NCBI GenBank assembly: GCA_021234155.1
Contig: JAJEKV010000053.1
Coordinates: forward strand, 4,990,488 to 5,054,487
Source: Isoetes taiwanensis
Lineage: Eukaryota; Streptophyta; Lycopodiopsida; Isoetales; Isoetaceae
DNA: 64,000 nucleotides
Direction of reading: 5' to 3'
Part shown: positions 33,260 to 45,775 of the stretch, piece after piece
How the letters are laid out: each line of letters starts with the position of its first letter
How positions within the stretch are numbered: the stretch's first letter is position 1
Program-made: the position numbers and the translations under genes
Notes under the pieces: model-generated
The model's input: only the letters and a program-made list of their open reading frames with translations
The model's database searches: none
What the model was told of the DNA's origin: nothing

Positions 33260-34560
33260 TGACCAACCTTGTTGTAAATGGGCAAGACTTTTCGTGATAA
33301 ACAAAGCTCAAGGTTGGCAAAGAACCTATTAGAAGATTCCTCCAATATCAAGAGATACCTCCCTGAATTTTCTAAAAGCCAAGCTTACAAGTTTAGACTA
33401 AAATGTTTGACTTACTCTTTGGTTGGAGATATTTTGTGCAAGGTAAACAGGGATGGTGTTCTTCTAAGGTGTGTTGATGAAGATGAGGCTGCCCCGGGTA
33501 CTTGCCGAGAATCATAAAGGTGTTTGTGGTGGTCATTTTTGCAGCACAACAACCGCCAAGAAGATATTAAGGTCCTGATATTTCGGCCTCATTTATTTAG
33601 AGATTGTTATCATGTCATAAAAACTTGTCACCAATGCCAAATATTTGGTAAGAAAATTTTGCATCCCCGCCCTCTTATCGAATTGTGTCCCCTGTGTCCA
33701 TTTCAAGTTTGGGGACTAGATTATGTTGGCCCTATAAATCCCCCATCTTCAGCCCAAAGATGAATACATTGTTGTAGCCACAGATCTATTTACCAAATGG
33801 TCGGCAAAGACCTTTGAGAAAAGCAAATGCATATACCATCGCCAGATTTTTACATGAAAACATTTGCTCTAGGTTTGGCATCCCTTTTAAAATTTTGACC
33901 GATAGAGGCTCTACTTTTATTAATGAGGTTATTAATTTTCTCGCCTCAAGTCTCAAAATCGCATGTGAAAAGCTCAGCCTATTATCCTCAAGGAAATGGC
34001 CAAGTCGAAGTCTACTAACAAAGTGCTTAAGGGTATTTTGCGTAGAAGACAGCTTTGCCAAAACCAAAAAGATTGGCATTTGAAATTATATGATGCCCTT
34101 TGGGCTCATAGAATCATCGCTAAAGTCGCTACTAATGCTTCTCCTTTCAGTTTGGTTTATGGAGTTGAAGCAGCTTATTCCCTTGTTGAGTTGGAAATTC
34201 CCTCATTGAGGATGGCACTCAAATTGACCCGAGTTTATCAAGCATTAAAACACGTGTATGAAGTTTTGCTAAAATTGGATGAGGATAGATTTGATGCGTA
34301 AAAATCTCAATCTACTTAAGAAAGCTAGAGTGCAAAGAAATTTTTTAAGGCAGCTCACAAGCTCCAAGATAAATTTTCTCCATTAGAGCTGGTGCTCAAA
34401 TGGAATGTCGCAGATGAAGGTAAGCTATCTAAATTTGAAAATCCTTGGGAAGGTCCTTATCGATTCTAGGAGAGGTCGGGCTGCTCATCTTATAGGTCCA
34501 TTGATCTTAATACAAGTTTAGAGCTGCCAAATCCTATTAACATTCAAAGATCTTAAGAGA
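33260..34560 (+). pseudogene. element D integrase
   Basis: Zinc-binding part HVIKTCHQCQIFGKK (about 33610-33655), core start VWGLDYVGPINP (33710-33745), YIVVATDLFTKWSAK, ILTDRGSTFINE (33890-33930) and a shifted AYYPQGNGQVE (about 33977), so D, D and E are all present in pieces. The C-terminal region runs to about 34560 with frame breaks. No chromodomain is visible. Confidence 0.8.
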
Positions 34561-34929
34561 TATTGGCCTCAAAGATGCATGCTTGAGCCTATTTGCTTCC
34601 ACATAATTATCTATTTTGGCTTAAATTAGGCTAATTAGTTGAAACTTTAAATTTCTTTTGAATAGATTTGCATATTTGACGCTTATGTTGTCGGATTTGA
34701 ATTGGTTTCTAGTTGTAATTTTACTTAGGAGTTTGCTAGTGTGGTTGTATTGAAATCTCTTATAACTGTGCCATCAAGATAATTTTTCTTTGAGGTTGAC
34801 TAATGTGTATTCTTTTGAAGTAAAGCCATGCTCACAGATTAGACAAGTTTCAAAAAAGAAGACCAGAGATTTTTCATTGATCAAAAATAAAAACATTACA
34901 CATGTTACATTTCAGATGAGTCTTTAAAA

Positions 34930-35700
34930 AGGCTAGATCTTTTCATCAAGCCCCAATGCTATCGGGCCTTGGCCCGAATGAATGGTAGGTATCCCGCTTG
35001 AAGGATCAAAGATCTCAGTAGCATCCAAAAGACTATTGAACCCGGTAAAAAAGCTTTTCATGGTGCCAAATACATAGTGTTCTTCATCCCAAAGGTTCTC
35101 TTTGAGAAGTTTAAAATGCATTTTTTTTATCATAAGAAGCATCGAGAGCCATAGTTATCCGCTAGCATCCCGTGGAGAGTAAAATAATTGCCTATATCGC
35201 CAAACCGAAAGATCGCCGCCACCATGGTGGTGCTTACATAAGAAGTAGTGTATATGTAGCATCTCAGATGCATTCCCTTGAAAAATTCTCGCCCAAAGAG
35301 CCTTTTTGTGTCCCGGATATCCGCTCGTGAGTCGTTAGTTTTTCCCCGATAAGTTTTTGTCCAAGAAAGAAAGACATTGCATGGTGCTCATGGTTCATGT
35401 CTTCTTTGAAGAGTTCTTTTCTAATCGTGGAAGCTTGTGTCAAAAATTTTACCCTCTATTATGCATCGCCTCGATATGCATGTGCACCGAGTAAATTTGA
35501 GCGCGGAAGAGGTTCTTCATTAATTAAGACATTGTCCCATTCTCAAGATCTCAGATTTACTTTTGCACAGTGTCTGATCACCCATAAGGAATGGGAATAC
35601 CGTGTATCGGATCAATCTCGTGGAACACTCCTAAATTGTTTGGTTCAAATTGCTACATTGTCCCGCATGGGTGTGTGGTAGGAAAAAGGAGCCATGATCG
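34930..35700 (-). pseudogene. antisense frame relic between integrase and 3' LTR of D
   Basis: Minus-strand open stretches read RVKFLTQASTIRKELF... and MNHEHHAMSFFLGQKLIGE (about 35270-35450), then VSTTMVAAIFRFGDIGNYF (about 35170-35240) and the ORF 34933-35142. Antisense ORFs at this position are known in several Tat elements. Function unknown, several stops. Confidence 0.45.
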
Positions 35701-35784
35701 TGAAAGGAGCTCGAGATTACCGAGCTCTAAATGAGAAGAAGCAGATTAGGTTTTCGATTCTCGATGGTATGAATTTTTGAAAAA

Positions 35785-35811
35785 TTCAAATGGTTGTATG
35801 AGTAAGATTTG

Positions 35812-35849
<38 letters not shown>

Positions 35850-35874
35850 CCAATGGTTCTATGAGTAAGATTTT
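35785..35874 (+). repeat. 36-nt poly(A) flanked by a 26-bp direct repeat
   Basis: 35785-35810 and 35848-35874 are nearly the same phrase (ttcaaatggttgtatgagta versus ttccaatggttctatgagta) on both sides of 36 A residues. Confidence 0.8.
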
Positions 35875-35944
35875 TGAATAGTTGAGGTCTAGTTAAGTAT
35901 GGTAGAGATTTGCTATGCTTTAACAAGTTGAGTGTTGTCATTTC

Positions 35945-36400
35945 AGGTCCATCTGCTTACCACTTTCATTTGTCTTGAGTTGGCCTCTTTCCATCTAGCC
36001 TTGTTTCCTTGTGCAATCCCAAGAGTGCTAATCCTATATTGCTATTCACCTTTTATTTAGCACTCAGGCTAATTTGCTTCTCATTGTCATATGCAGGTTC
36101 ACTTGTTCTAAATTCTCACTTGTCTTAAGTTGACTTGCCTTCCATTTAGCCTTTGCTCCCCTAATGAACTCTCAAGAGTGCTAATCCTATATTGTTATTC
36201 ATCCTAATTAGCACTCATGCTAACTTGGTTATTATTGTCATATGTAGGTTCATCCACTTTTTCTCCATCTTCACCTGTCTTGAGTTGACCTACCCTCCAT
36301 TTGATCTTCTTCTTCTATCATTCACTTCATCACCCTATGCTCTGCCCCATATTTTCCATCACTGCAGAGTAAATCTACCCCTCTCACCACTTGATGATAT
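35945..36400 (+). repeat. 150-bp tandem repeats in the 3' region of D
   Basis: Units start aggtcc/aggttc at 35945, 36095 and 36246 and share 'cttgtcttgagttgrc', 'agagtgctaatcctatatt' and 'attgtcatatg'. The first two are full length, the third degenerates after about 80 bp. Tandem repeats just before the 3' LTR are known for Tat/Ogre elements. Confidence 0.85.
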
Positions 36401-36475
36401 TTGAAGACCCTTCAGTTAGCATTTTTCCTTTGAGGCCGAGGGGACCAGCCTCATTCTTTCCTTTTTTTGAGGAGA

Positions 36476-38901
36476 TGTTGCCCCTTTTGGGCAACATGGA
36501 CCAACATGATACTTAGAGTTTCAAGATTGGAAGATATTTGTTGAAGTTTGGAAGACATGTGGTTAGCTTTTGAGGTTTCATCTTAAGTTATTTCCTATCA
36601 CCATGGGGTAAGAGTTAGTGCTATTTTGATCCCCGCTAGAGTTTGGAAGAAATTTGTCCAAGATTGGAAGACCCTTGGGATCTTGCTTATATAGCCTAAT
36701 TCTTTCCTTTGAGGAAGTTTTTCTAAGTTACATTTTTATTTTTGAAGACCAAGCAGAGGATATAGCAAGTTATACAAGGAGCTACAAAGCATTTTGCTCA
36801 AATTCATTTATATGGAGCTTAATTGAGTTGCACCAATGGTTTAGGAGTCACACTTATGAAGATGGTCACTTGGGAATTGATATTTGCTCTTATATTGGCC
36901 TTGAAGTTTGGAAGATTTTTTAGAAGATTGGAAGACCCTTAGGCCTTGAGCAAAACTATGTTCATCATAAGGTATGATTTGAGCTTTTGAGATAAGATCA
37001 TGTGCTGCTGTGGGTTTCCATCCTTCATCTATTCCACCTTTCCATACCTCACTTCCACCTTTTCATACCCTCTTCCATTACTTCACTACCTATATTTTTA
37101 TTGGCCTCACCATCACTTGTAAATTGCTCTCAAAAGATCATAAAAAACCTCAAGAGCAATGGAGTTTGATTTTTACCATCATCTCATCCTTCTAAACCCC
37201 ACCATAGCTTTTTCCACTATTTTTCCATTTGTTTTTGATTTTTTTTCCACCATTTCCAAGTTTGAAAATCCATTGACCAAGGTCAAAAGGGCCAAAATTT
37301 CGAGTATTTCAGTTTGACCTGGAAACCCTCCAGATTTGAAGCTTGACCAAAATGAGCTAAATTGGCTTTTTAAAAATCAAAAAAAGACCTTGGGAAGCCT
37401 CTCAAAATTTATTTTTGGGATGCGCCGAGAAAAAAAAAAATAAAACCTATTCTAGCCTATATCTACCCTATCACTATTTTCCACCTCAGCCCCCCCCCAT
37501 TGGTCCACGTGGCGCCAGGGGTGGCCTCCGTAACACGAGTGGCACAACCCTTCTGCATGGCACGCACAGTTATTAGCTGGGTCAGCATTAAGCCTTATAT
37601 ACATGAGCCTCCAGAACCATTTTAGCCTGTGGGATATATGGCCTTCAAGAATTTTTCGATGAACCCTAAGAAATAGAGGAACTCGCTAACCGGCCAATTC
37701 GTGCCATAACTTGATTGGATCCCGCCCTTTTCCTCCCGATTTATCCTCCTAGACCTTTTCCGAAATCCCTGGAACCCTTTGTGGCACTTGATTGATAGAA
37801 ACTTGCTCAGATTAGGCCGGAAATCATTGAACCGAGCTGGTTTTTGGGAAGGACAGTTTTTAATCTGGGAATACAGATCATTTTTTTTACCCCTGAGATA
37901 TACCTCTCGCGGATCCGGGCATTCTATATTCTTGATATTTTCATGATCTGTTCTACTCCAAATTCAGCTAATTCTGCTCGAGATTGAAGATTGACTGCAT
38001 TGTGTTTGAAGACCGACTGTGTTGTGACTGACCCGACATCAAAACTTCTACTACAACTCAAATTATCTTCTTATTTTCTTCTTTTGATGATTTTCGATTT
38101 TTAGAAGCTCACAAGTGCCTTTGAGATTTATTCTCGTGCATTATCTTGGGAATTATTTGTCGAGACTTTAACTCCCCGTGATATCTCCGGTTATAATGCA
38201 TATTCTCGCCTCGAAAAATAGTGTTAGCATTTTCTCATATTACAAATCTATTACTGCTGTCAAAACCAATAGAAATCGATATTTCAAGATGAAACCAAAT
38301 TTAATAGTCATTTCTCATCCTTAAATAGACTTGAGTAGTGTTTATATGCAAAAAAGACAAAGGAAAAGTAGCTTTTCCATAATCAAGTATGTGATCGTGA
38401 TGTAAATTGAGTCCTGTGGTCTATCTCAGAAAAAATCATAGTGTTTGCTTATCAATTAAACCTTATGCACGTGATCTAGGGTTCATTTTGAAGCTGTCTG
38501 CACAAACCCCAACTCAAAATTCGTCACCAAACTCCATCTGCAAATTTTGGTTCTCTGTTTTGGCATTGACCACTTTTTGACTGAGCTTTGACATTGATTT
38601 TCTTGGTCTTCCTTTATCCAAATCAAGACAGACTTTCACCAGTAGCTTCCTCTGCTTGTTTGTGAACCATACCAAAAATCCAAACTCAAAAAATCTTTAA
38701 AGTGTGATTGCTGGATTGATTTTGGCTCGGATCTTTTTCTCGCTTGTGGATTGTAGTGATTTGGAAAAATCTAGCATTTCAAATTGAGTTCTTTTGCTTA
38801 TATGATTGAGGATTGATCACCCTAAGTGATCTGGAGGTCCTGACCAGTTTTCTTTGTACTTCCTTTGAGGTTAGGCTAAAATTCCAGGTTTTAGGCTAAC
38901 A
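36476..38901 (+). repeat. 3' LTR of D (2426 bp)
   Basis: Preceded by the purine tract gaggaga. Differences from the 5' LTR cluster at CTG/CAG (for example 28307 tttctggattt versus 38090 ttttcgattt). Confidence 0.93.
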
Positions 38902-38906
38902 TGGGG
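38902..38906. repeat. target-site duplication of element D (right)
   Basis: TGGGG, identical to 26672-26676. Confidence 0.85.
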
Positions 38907-39964
38907 TCATCATCCCAGTTCCGATGGGGCAGGTAGGGATCACTCCCTCCAGAGATCTACATGCTGACTCAAGGTGACTAGAGGGCCACTACCCGTATTC
39001 GACTGAACCCACTGGAAAGTGTACACCACTTCACGGGTGTCGAGCCCATGCCTTACCCACACTCAGTGGTAAGCCATTAGGCCTAGTCACAATGATCCCC
39101 GGTAGGCTTTACACACCAGAGGGATCGTTCAAGAGTCAGAACATGAACCTCCTTCTCCCGGCCTGCCCCTTCACCCACAACTGTGTGTGGCTCTCAGACA
39201 ATGTGTCGAATCTACAGTGTGCTAGAGAGGCTACTCTAGGAGCATCAACTACAAGCTTTAGGGCCTCTACCCCCCTTCCCAATACAAGGAGTTCACAGAG
39301 ATACATCATCCAAATACATCACAGAAGAACTAAAGAACTAGATCTAATCATAGAGTTAGGTTCTTTAGTTAGTGTCCGAGATCTAAGATCTAGATAGCTG
39401 CTATGGGCAATTTAATAGTCTAAACCCACCGATTCTATGACTAGAAGACGGTTTAAGCTATTAAATTGACCAAATACCTGATCCTTGAGTGGCTCCTCCC
39501 GACCTCGAAGTTCAACCATCCCGGCCGGGCTGATCAATTCGTGGGAACCGATGGCGCATTCGCTTGGGCGGTGTTCTGGGAGGCGGTTTTGGCCTCGGGC
39601 AGCCAAAACCGAGCTCTAAAACCCTAAGGACTAAAAAACTAGCAAGCTAGGGTTTTCCTACCCTAAATAGACATGGGGTTTAGGCTAGGGTTTCCAATTA
39701 CCCATTTTGGCATGTGGGATAATTGGAAAGGCCCCACTTGCCTTTAATGGCTCGGTGGCAAAATATGCCAACATGGAAAGGTGTGCCCACATTAATGTGC
39801 ACATATGCACATTAATAATATATGAACACTCCTAGCAAGTTGCCCCTAGGGCTACTTACCTGGCTATCCGTTGGCGTACACGTCGGTCGGAGTGGCGGCG
39901 GTAATGCTGCGTGGCAAAGCAAAGATACGCCCCGGGACCGTGATAATCGCGGCCGAACGTCACA
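38907..39964 (-). repeat. 3' LTR of E, remaining part
   Basis: Collinear with 50456-51496. It ends with the LTR start (aacgtcaca on the plus strand) directly next to the polypurine tract. Confidence 0.92.
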
Positions 39965-40845
39965 TTCTCCCCACCTTGAAATGATGATGTCCGCAGCATC
40001 GTGGGTCTCCCCACCTTGGGATCTTCCTAACCTGCAACCTGCAATCAACGTGATGCCTACAATATAATATTTATACATTTATCAAGATTACCCTAAGGTA
40101 ATATTTTTAGAACATTATTACGTCATTATACTATGGAATACTTATCAATTCATAACACCATTAACAAGTTATTCACTATCTTAAGTTAGACAAAATTTCA
40201 ACATTTCATATCTATAATTATTGTCCGAGGTACTCTTCATTCCTTGCAACACATTCCAACAAAACTTGTGTTGCAAGTCTTAGCTCTCGACCTCCTTGCC
40301 CTCCCGAGCTTCCACCGCCTCGCAGTGCGACACCACGTTAGTACCGCTTTTAATTATTTAATAAATTTTGGTTATATGGTGACCACCCCACCTATCTACA
40401 TGAATGCATGGCTAATCTCGTAGGAAGAGGATGAATCTTCCATAATGGCCGTGGAGACAGCCTATATGCCTATATGTCGCTCATGCCTACACCTCTAGTT
40501 GCTGGGTGGAGGATATCCTTCTCGTGGGGGCGTGAAGGATGGATTCCTCCTATCAAGGCATATATGGGGCTAAAGGTGCTTTCCCTATCAATGCATTCCT
40601 TAATGACCTCTTTTTTCTCGAGGTCGCCTACTCCGCGGGACGAAGTAGACTTTCTAATCTACCTTCCACTCGCCCAAGCGAAACGGTCATGCCTACGTTG
40701 ACACACACCACGCCCCTAGAGATCACCGTAGTGGTCTCATCATTTCGGTAACAACGCATGCAACCCATACTAAGCATAGGTGGCACGCGAGATTAATCCT
40801 AACTATACAAGAATTAACCTACACAAATCGACATGCCCGAGCCGA
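39965..40845 (-). other. 3' untranslated region and polypurine tract of E
   Basis: The polypurine tract (ttctccccacctt on the plus strand) abuts the LTR, and a second copy lies about 40 bp further. The rest corresponds to 61410-62354 of C and holds no reading frame. Confidence 0.8.
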
Positions 40846-43800
40846 TTTCTTCTGAGATGACCTTGCCGCCCCATTGCTCCATAAACCGTGGGTACCGCTT
40901 ACTAAATCCTTCTTAAGTACCCACGTCGCGTTTTCCATCGGCAAGTGTTTCCACTTGACCAAGTATTGAGGAACTCCGACCTCCTTGTCTTCTTGAAAGC
41001 TTTATCAAGAATCATTTTCGAACTATTTCCGGTTGCTCTCCGTCATTTCCAACAACGTTGAGTGTCCAAGACTTCGTTCTCGATTTGGAGTATGCTTCTT
41101 CAAAGAAACTCCTTTTGGAAGACCTTATGAATCTTTAGGTGTGCTGGCAAATCCAACTTGTAGGATTGATTACCTACTCTCTTGATTATTCTCAAGGGTC
41201 CAGCCCACCTTGGAGCAAGCTTCTTGCAATTGCCAATCTCGAAGCCACCGCTTCACCTTTATCTTGAGCCATACATCATCTCCAACTTTGAACTCTCTCT
41301 TCCATGCTCGATGCTTGTCTACGATGCTCTTCTCGACGACTTCTGCTGCTAGCAGATAACCTCGAACTTCTTCCACGAAGCCGCCGATATCGGCCAACAT
41401 CCGGCAAGTAAACTTCTACTTTTGACACGGGGTTGTGCCAAGTGTCCGGAGTTAGGCAATCGATAGCCATAATTGATCATAAATGGCTACATTTGGGACG
41501 ATTCCCGCTTGGTGCTATTGTATGCAAACTCCACCAAGTGAATAAATTCTTCCCACATACTTTGCTTATTCCGCATATAGTTTTGTAGCATGTCTTCTAA
41601 GATCCTCGTTGGTCCGCCTCCGTCCGCCATCCGTCTGAGGATGATACGCCGTGCTCATGGATAGCTTGGTCTGAATCGCCAGAAAGAGGTCTTGCCAAAA
41701 GGCACTCATGAACTTCGGATCCCCTCGCCTGAGATAATCTCCTTGGCATGCCATGAAGCCTGAAGATCTCTTTGGTGAAGAGCTTTGTCAGATCCATAGT
41801 CAGATTCAGGGTCCCCGCAAGGCACAAAATGTGCCATCTTCGACAACTTGTCGACCACTACCATCAAGGCATCCTTGCCTCTCACTGTTCTTGGGAGTCC
41901 CGTGGATGAAATCCATGCTGATTACCTCCCACTTAGCGCTTGGCACCGCTTAATGGCTCTAGTGCCCCCGAATTTGAGTTGCTCCGCCTTCGTCACGGCA
42001 TATTGACATTCCTTGATGTAGCGAAGCTATGTGCTTCTTCATTCCTGGCCAATAATAGCTGCCGCAGACTTTGAAATATGTTTTCATGAATCCCGCATGG
42101 CCAGCTATTGGGTCAACAGCGGTCGTGGAGGATCAATTTCTTACCCCCGATGACTCGGGCACGCACAACTTATCCTTATGATATAATAGGTTGCCCTCCT
42201 TCTTAAAATGCTTGAAGGCTTCCCGCTCTTTATCTGTTCTAGCCTCCCTAGAGAGGCTTGCCCATACTTCTCTGAAGTCTACATCCATTGGCAAGGACTC
42301 CTCAATCTTCTTACCAAAGTCGCTGGAGAGCGTCGAAATTGCGTTGCAATGCACTCTAGTTGTCAGGGGATGCCTTGAAAGCGCATCTGCTACCACATTG
42401 AGCTTCCCCGGCTTGTAGACTATATCAAAGTCATATTCTTCGAGGAACTCCATCCATCTCCTGCCTACCGATTAAGGTGTGGTTGCGTGAATACATATTG
42501 AGGCTCGATGGTCGGTATCCAATTGGAACTTCCTTCCCAAGAGATAGTGCCTCCATATTCTTAATGCCCCGACAACCGCAAGCAATTCCGATCGCGGCGT
42601 TGGCGCCTCTCGGCCGTTCATCTTCCCCGAATCATACGCTACCACACGCTCTTCTTGCATAAGCACCGCACTGTAGCTATCTTACTCGCGACTGTTGCTA
42701 CAAGCTTGTCTTTCTCCGGTCCCCAGGTCAAGACAGGCCGCCGCCGAGCTTCTTTCAACAATTCAAACCCCTTTTGGGCTTTCTTGTGCCAATGCTCTAC
42801 CCAATCTTTTCACCTTCTCTCGCCTCGCCAGTCCGTTAACAGGGGCTGCTATCTTAGCAAAGTTCTTCACCTAACTTCCAGTAGTACCTCAAGCTAGACC
42901 GAGAAAACTTCGACCTCGCACATATTCTTCGGCCGCCCCAATCATCGCTTCAATCTTGGCGGGTCCGCCGAGATGCCTTCGCCGAGATCACATGACCGAG
43001 GTATTCCACCTTCTCTGCTATGGCGGCACTTCGACAACTTGGCGCATAACCGTGCCTCTTCAACTTTCTAGCACCCCTTCTCAAGTGTTGCACGTGTTCT
43101 TCAAGGGATCTCGCTATACACCAAAATGTCATCAAAAAAAACAATCACAAAGGTGTCTAGGAACTCCTCGAAGATATCGTTCATGAGCCTCATGAACGAT
43201 GGGGCATTTGATAAGCCGAAAGGCATTACCGCGGAACTCATAATGCCCATACAAGGCGTCCCTCGGCGGTCTTGTGGATATCTTCCTCCTTTATCCGTGT
43301 CGATGATAACCCGACCTTAAGTCGATTTTTGAGAAGATCTTTGCTCCTTGAAGCTGATCCATCAAGTCGCCCCGATCTTGAAGCGATACTTGTTCTTAAT
43401 GGTGTGCTTATTCAACTGTCTATAGTCTATGCACATCCTCAAAGATCCATCCTTCTTCTTGACAAAAAGAATGGGCGCTCCAAACGGCGAGACACTAGGT
43501 CTAATGAAACCTAGGTCGAAAGCAGCCCTTGAATCGCTTTTTCAAACATAACAACTCCGTTGTCATTCTATATGGAGCCTTGCTTGTTGGCTTTGTTCCT
43601 GTTCGAAAAGTGCTATCTCGCACTCGACTCCCCTATAAGGAGGGAGCTGCTTGATCTCATCCGGAAAGAGATCGTGGAACTCCGCGGATCAACTTAGTTA
43701 TTTGCTTCGCAACTTTGAGCATCTTGTCTTCTTTGCTTCCTTCCAATTCCGGCTCACTAATCTCAAGCTTGAAGATGTATGCCACTTGCTCACTCTTGAT

Positions 43801-45625
43801 GCACTTGAACAGTCGTTTAGAAGACATACACTGCATGATGGGAACAACTTCTTTACCTGTTATCTCAATGATCTTGCCGTCGGGTGTTGGGAAGGTCACC
43901 TTCCGCTTTCCACAATCAATAATGGCCCCTGCTGGTCCAAGGTACTCCATACCTATTATCAAGTCGTATTTGCCGATGCCCATTACTTCTGCCCCCATCT
44001 GGATCTTAATCCCTGGCAAGTCGATGTCAAAGTTGATTCTTTTACCTGCCGTCTGCCTTACTGCTCCACTTGCTAAGACAACGGGCCTTGGCTTTGACTT
44101 TAATGGTTTCAACTTCAACATTTGAACCATTCTGGGGGATGCAAAGTTATGGCTACTTCCCGAATCTATCAGGACTATAAATGACTTGGCCTTGGCCTTC
44201 CCTACTGTGGAAATTACTTTATACTGGCTCTCTGCTTGCTCTGTATCTATTGCGGCAAAGATATGACACTCACCCTGAATGTAGTCGCGGGCCTCCTCGC
44301 CGCCGCCGCGACAGAAAGTGTCCCAATCTCCCAACTCGCTAGGCCGCAGACTCATGACATATGGGCAGTTCATTGGCCCTATGGCCCCGGCTGGAAACAC
44401 CTGAAGCAAAGCTTCTTTTCTATGCACTCTGTCTCTTTTCCTTGGGCATGGCTCCGCGTAAAGGATCGACCGCTTTGGAGTAGTTTGACCCTTCCCGCTT
44501 TTGTCTTTGAAAGACACCCGCTTCTTCTCCCCGCCGCTTCCCTTGATTGCCACTATATGGGGCTCTAGCTGGTCCTGGGCGGGCCGTCCCTCGGGCTAAA
44601 ACCGCCGCCTTGCCTTTATCTTGGTAATCTACCTGCCTCCGCCCGCTATTCTCGAGGTCCCGTTCCTTGCAAGCTTATTGCCTTGGACTCCGCTCGACAT
44701 CGTTCTAGGGTTTATTGCCCTTACAAGCTTGCGTGGATCTCCTCATTCAGACCTTCAATGTAGCTTTCCATCGCATGCTTCTCACCTAACTTTGGCACAT
44801 ACAAATTTTAGCCTCATAAATTCCTCCGTATATTTTCAGACGACTTGTTGCCTTGCTGCAACCTCGTAGAACTCGCCGCATCATACCGACTTGTGCTCTC
44901 TTGGAACGTAATGGCGCTTTGAAGGCTTTTAGCAAACTTCTTGAACCCGCAAGCATCCCCGCTTAAGCCATGAGCCTTGGCATAGCCCTTCCACCAAATG
45001 CGCTTACGCTTCCCTTCGTGTTATTTTGCCACCCCCGCCTTTATCCTTATCCTTCATACCATAGGCATTGCCGATTCGGCTCATCTCGCAAGCTGCTTGC
45101 CTCGCCTCCATGCTCGACCCGTTTCGCCCGAGAATTGCTCGAGCTTCCTGGCCTTCCAAACATTTCCCAATGCGTAGTCTACTTTCTTCCGTAGTCATAG
45201 GTTCTTGTGTCCCTTTGTCGTTCGTCCGGGTGTTCCTCTTCGCCTTTAATGCATTAGGACTTGGTTCTCGCCCTTCTTCTTCCTCGAATCGAGTCCGAAT
45301 CGAGCTTGAGTCTGAGGAGTCCGAGCTGGGGACCTTCCTCTCTTGCTCTTCTTCTTGTCTCTACCGTTCTCCGAGCTGATGCTTGCGGCGGCTTGGCGTT
45401 ACCCACCGAACCCGCTTCAGCATGCGGCTAGCAAAGCCTTTATCCGCTCGAGGTCCGTCCTCATTTGCGATATTTCTTCTTCTCGGGGTCATTTGTCCAA
45501 ATTCTTCAAGCTGGTTTTGCCGGGCGGGCTCCGGGCGGACTCTCATTCCTCTATAAGTTCCCGCAGATTTGTCGTTCTCCTGGCGCTTAGGCCTCTAGTC
45601 GCATACACAAGTGGTTCATAGCTAC
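40846..45625 (-). pseudogene. element E gag-pol with chromodomain, badly broken
   Basis: In element order: a garbled capsid region around 44900-45200 (RNAYGMKDKDKG survives); zinc-knuckle and protease frame 43657-44553 with SFIVLIDSGSSHNFASPR; RT from about 43650 (QLPPYRGVE) with MPFGLSNAP and FFDDIL near 43130-43230; RNase H near 42480-42660 (MLMQEERVVAYDS); integrase 41180-42450 (ADALSRHPL, FKKEGNLLYHKDKLCVPESS, STAYHPQTDG); and a chromodomain near 40860-41030 (YLVKWKH and ATWVLKKD). Frames change every 100-300 bp. Homology to C (56761-61409) is clear throughout. Confidence 0.88.
43657..44553 (-). CDS. element E protease segment, longest open pol piece (298 codons)
   Basis: Includes a former zinc-knuckle area, then CHIFAAIDTEQAESQYKVIS, the active site VLIDSGSSHNFAS, and GKYDLIIGMEYLGPAGAIID. 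It is a retropepsin that would cut the element's own polyprotein. The C counterpart (58050-58545) carries DTG in place of DSG. Openness here contrasts with its shattered flanks, as expected if artefactual indels are locally absent. Confidence 0.85.
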   Translation of the reverse strand: MAIKGSGGEKKRVSFKDKSGKGQTTPKRSILYAEPCPRKRDRVHRKEALLQVFPAGAIGPMNCPYVMSLRPSELGDWDTFCRGGGEEARDYIQGECHIFAAIDTEQAESQYKVISTVGKAKAKSFIVLIDSGSSHNFASPRMVQMLKLKPLKSKPRPVVLASGAVRQTAGKRINFDIDLPGIKIQMGAEVMGIGKYDLIIGMEYLGPAGAIIDCGKRKVTFPTPDGKIIEITGKEVVPIMQCMSSKRLFKCIKSEQVAYIFKLEISEPELEGSKEDKMLKVAKQITKLIRGVPRSLSG

Positions 45626-45775
45626 ATGGTTAGTTTTCCTTGTTTTCTTGCATTATTTATGTTTGTTGGCATGGTTGGGGGGACACAAAATATATCAACA
45701 AAACATTTATAGTGCAAGAGAATATTATATTTATATTTTATATTACACTAATACAAAAATTACAACTACGGCTAA

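Larger units (their letters stand above)
26677..38901 (+). mobile_element. element D: Tat-like Ty3/gypsy retrotransposon, 12.2 kb
   Basis: Two long LTRs (26677-29108 and 36476-38901) start TGTTGCCCC and end GGCTAACA. The TSD is TGGGG (26672-26676 and 38902-38906). Internal order: gag with zinc knuckle, protease, an additional RNase H, RT, Ty3-type RNase H, integrase, then a long non-coding 3' region with an antisense frame and 150-bp tandem repeats. The last three traits are typical of the Tat lineage of plants, but the extra RNase H lies before the RT. The LTRs are close to identical apart from CAG/CTG-type differences, so this is the youngest insertion of the nest. The coding region is heavily broken. 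Confidence 0.93.

Noticed and set aside
39092..39397. 101-codon plus ORF, also present at 50733-50942
   Set aside because: Antisense to the LTR of E and repeated only because the LTR is repeated.
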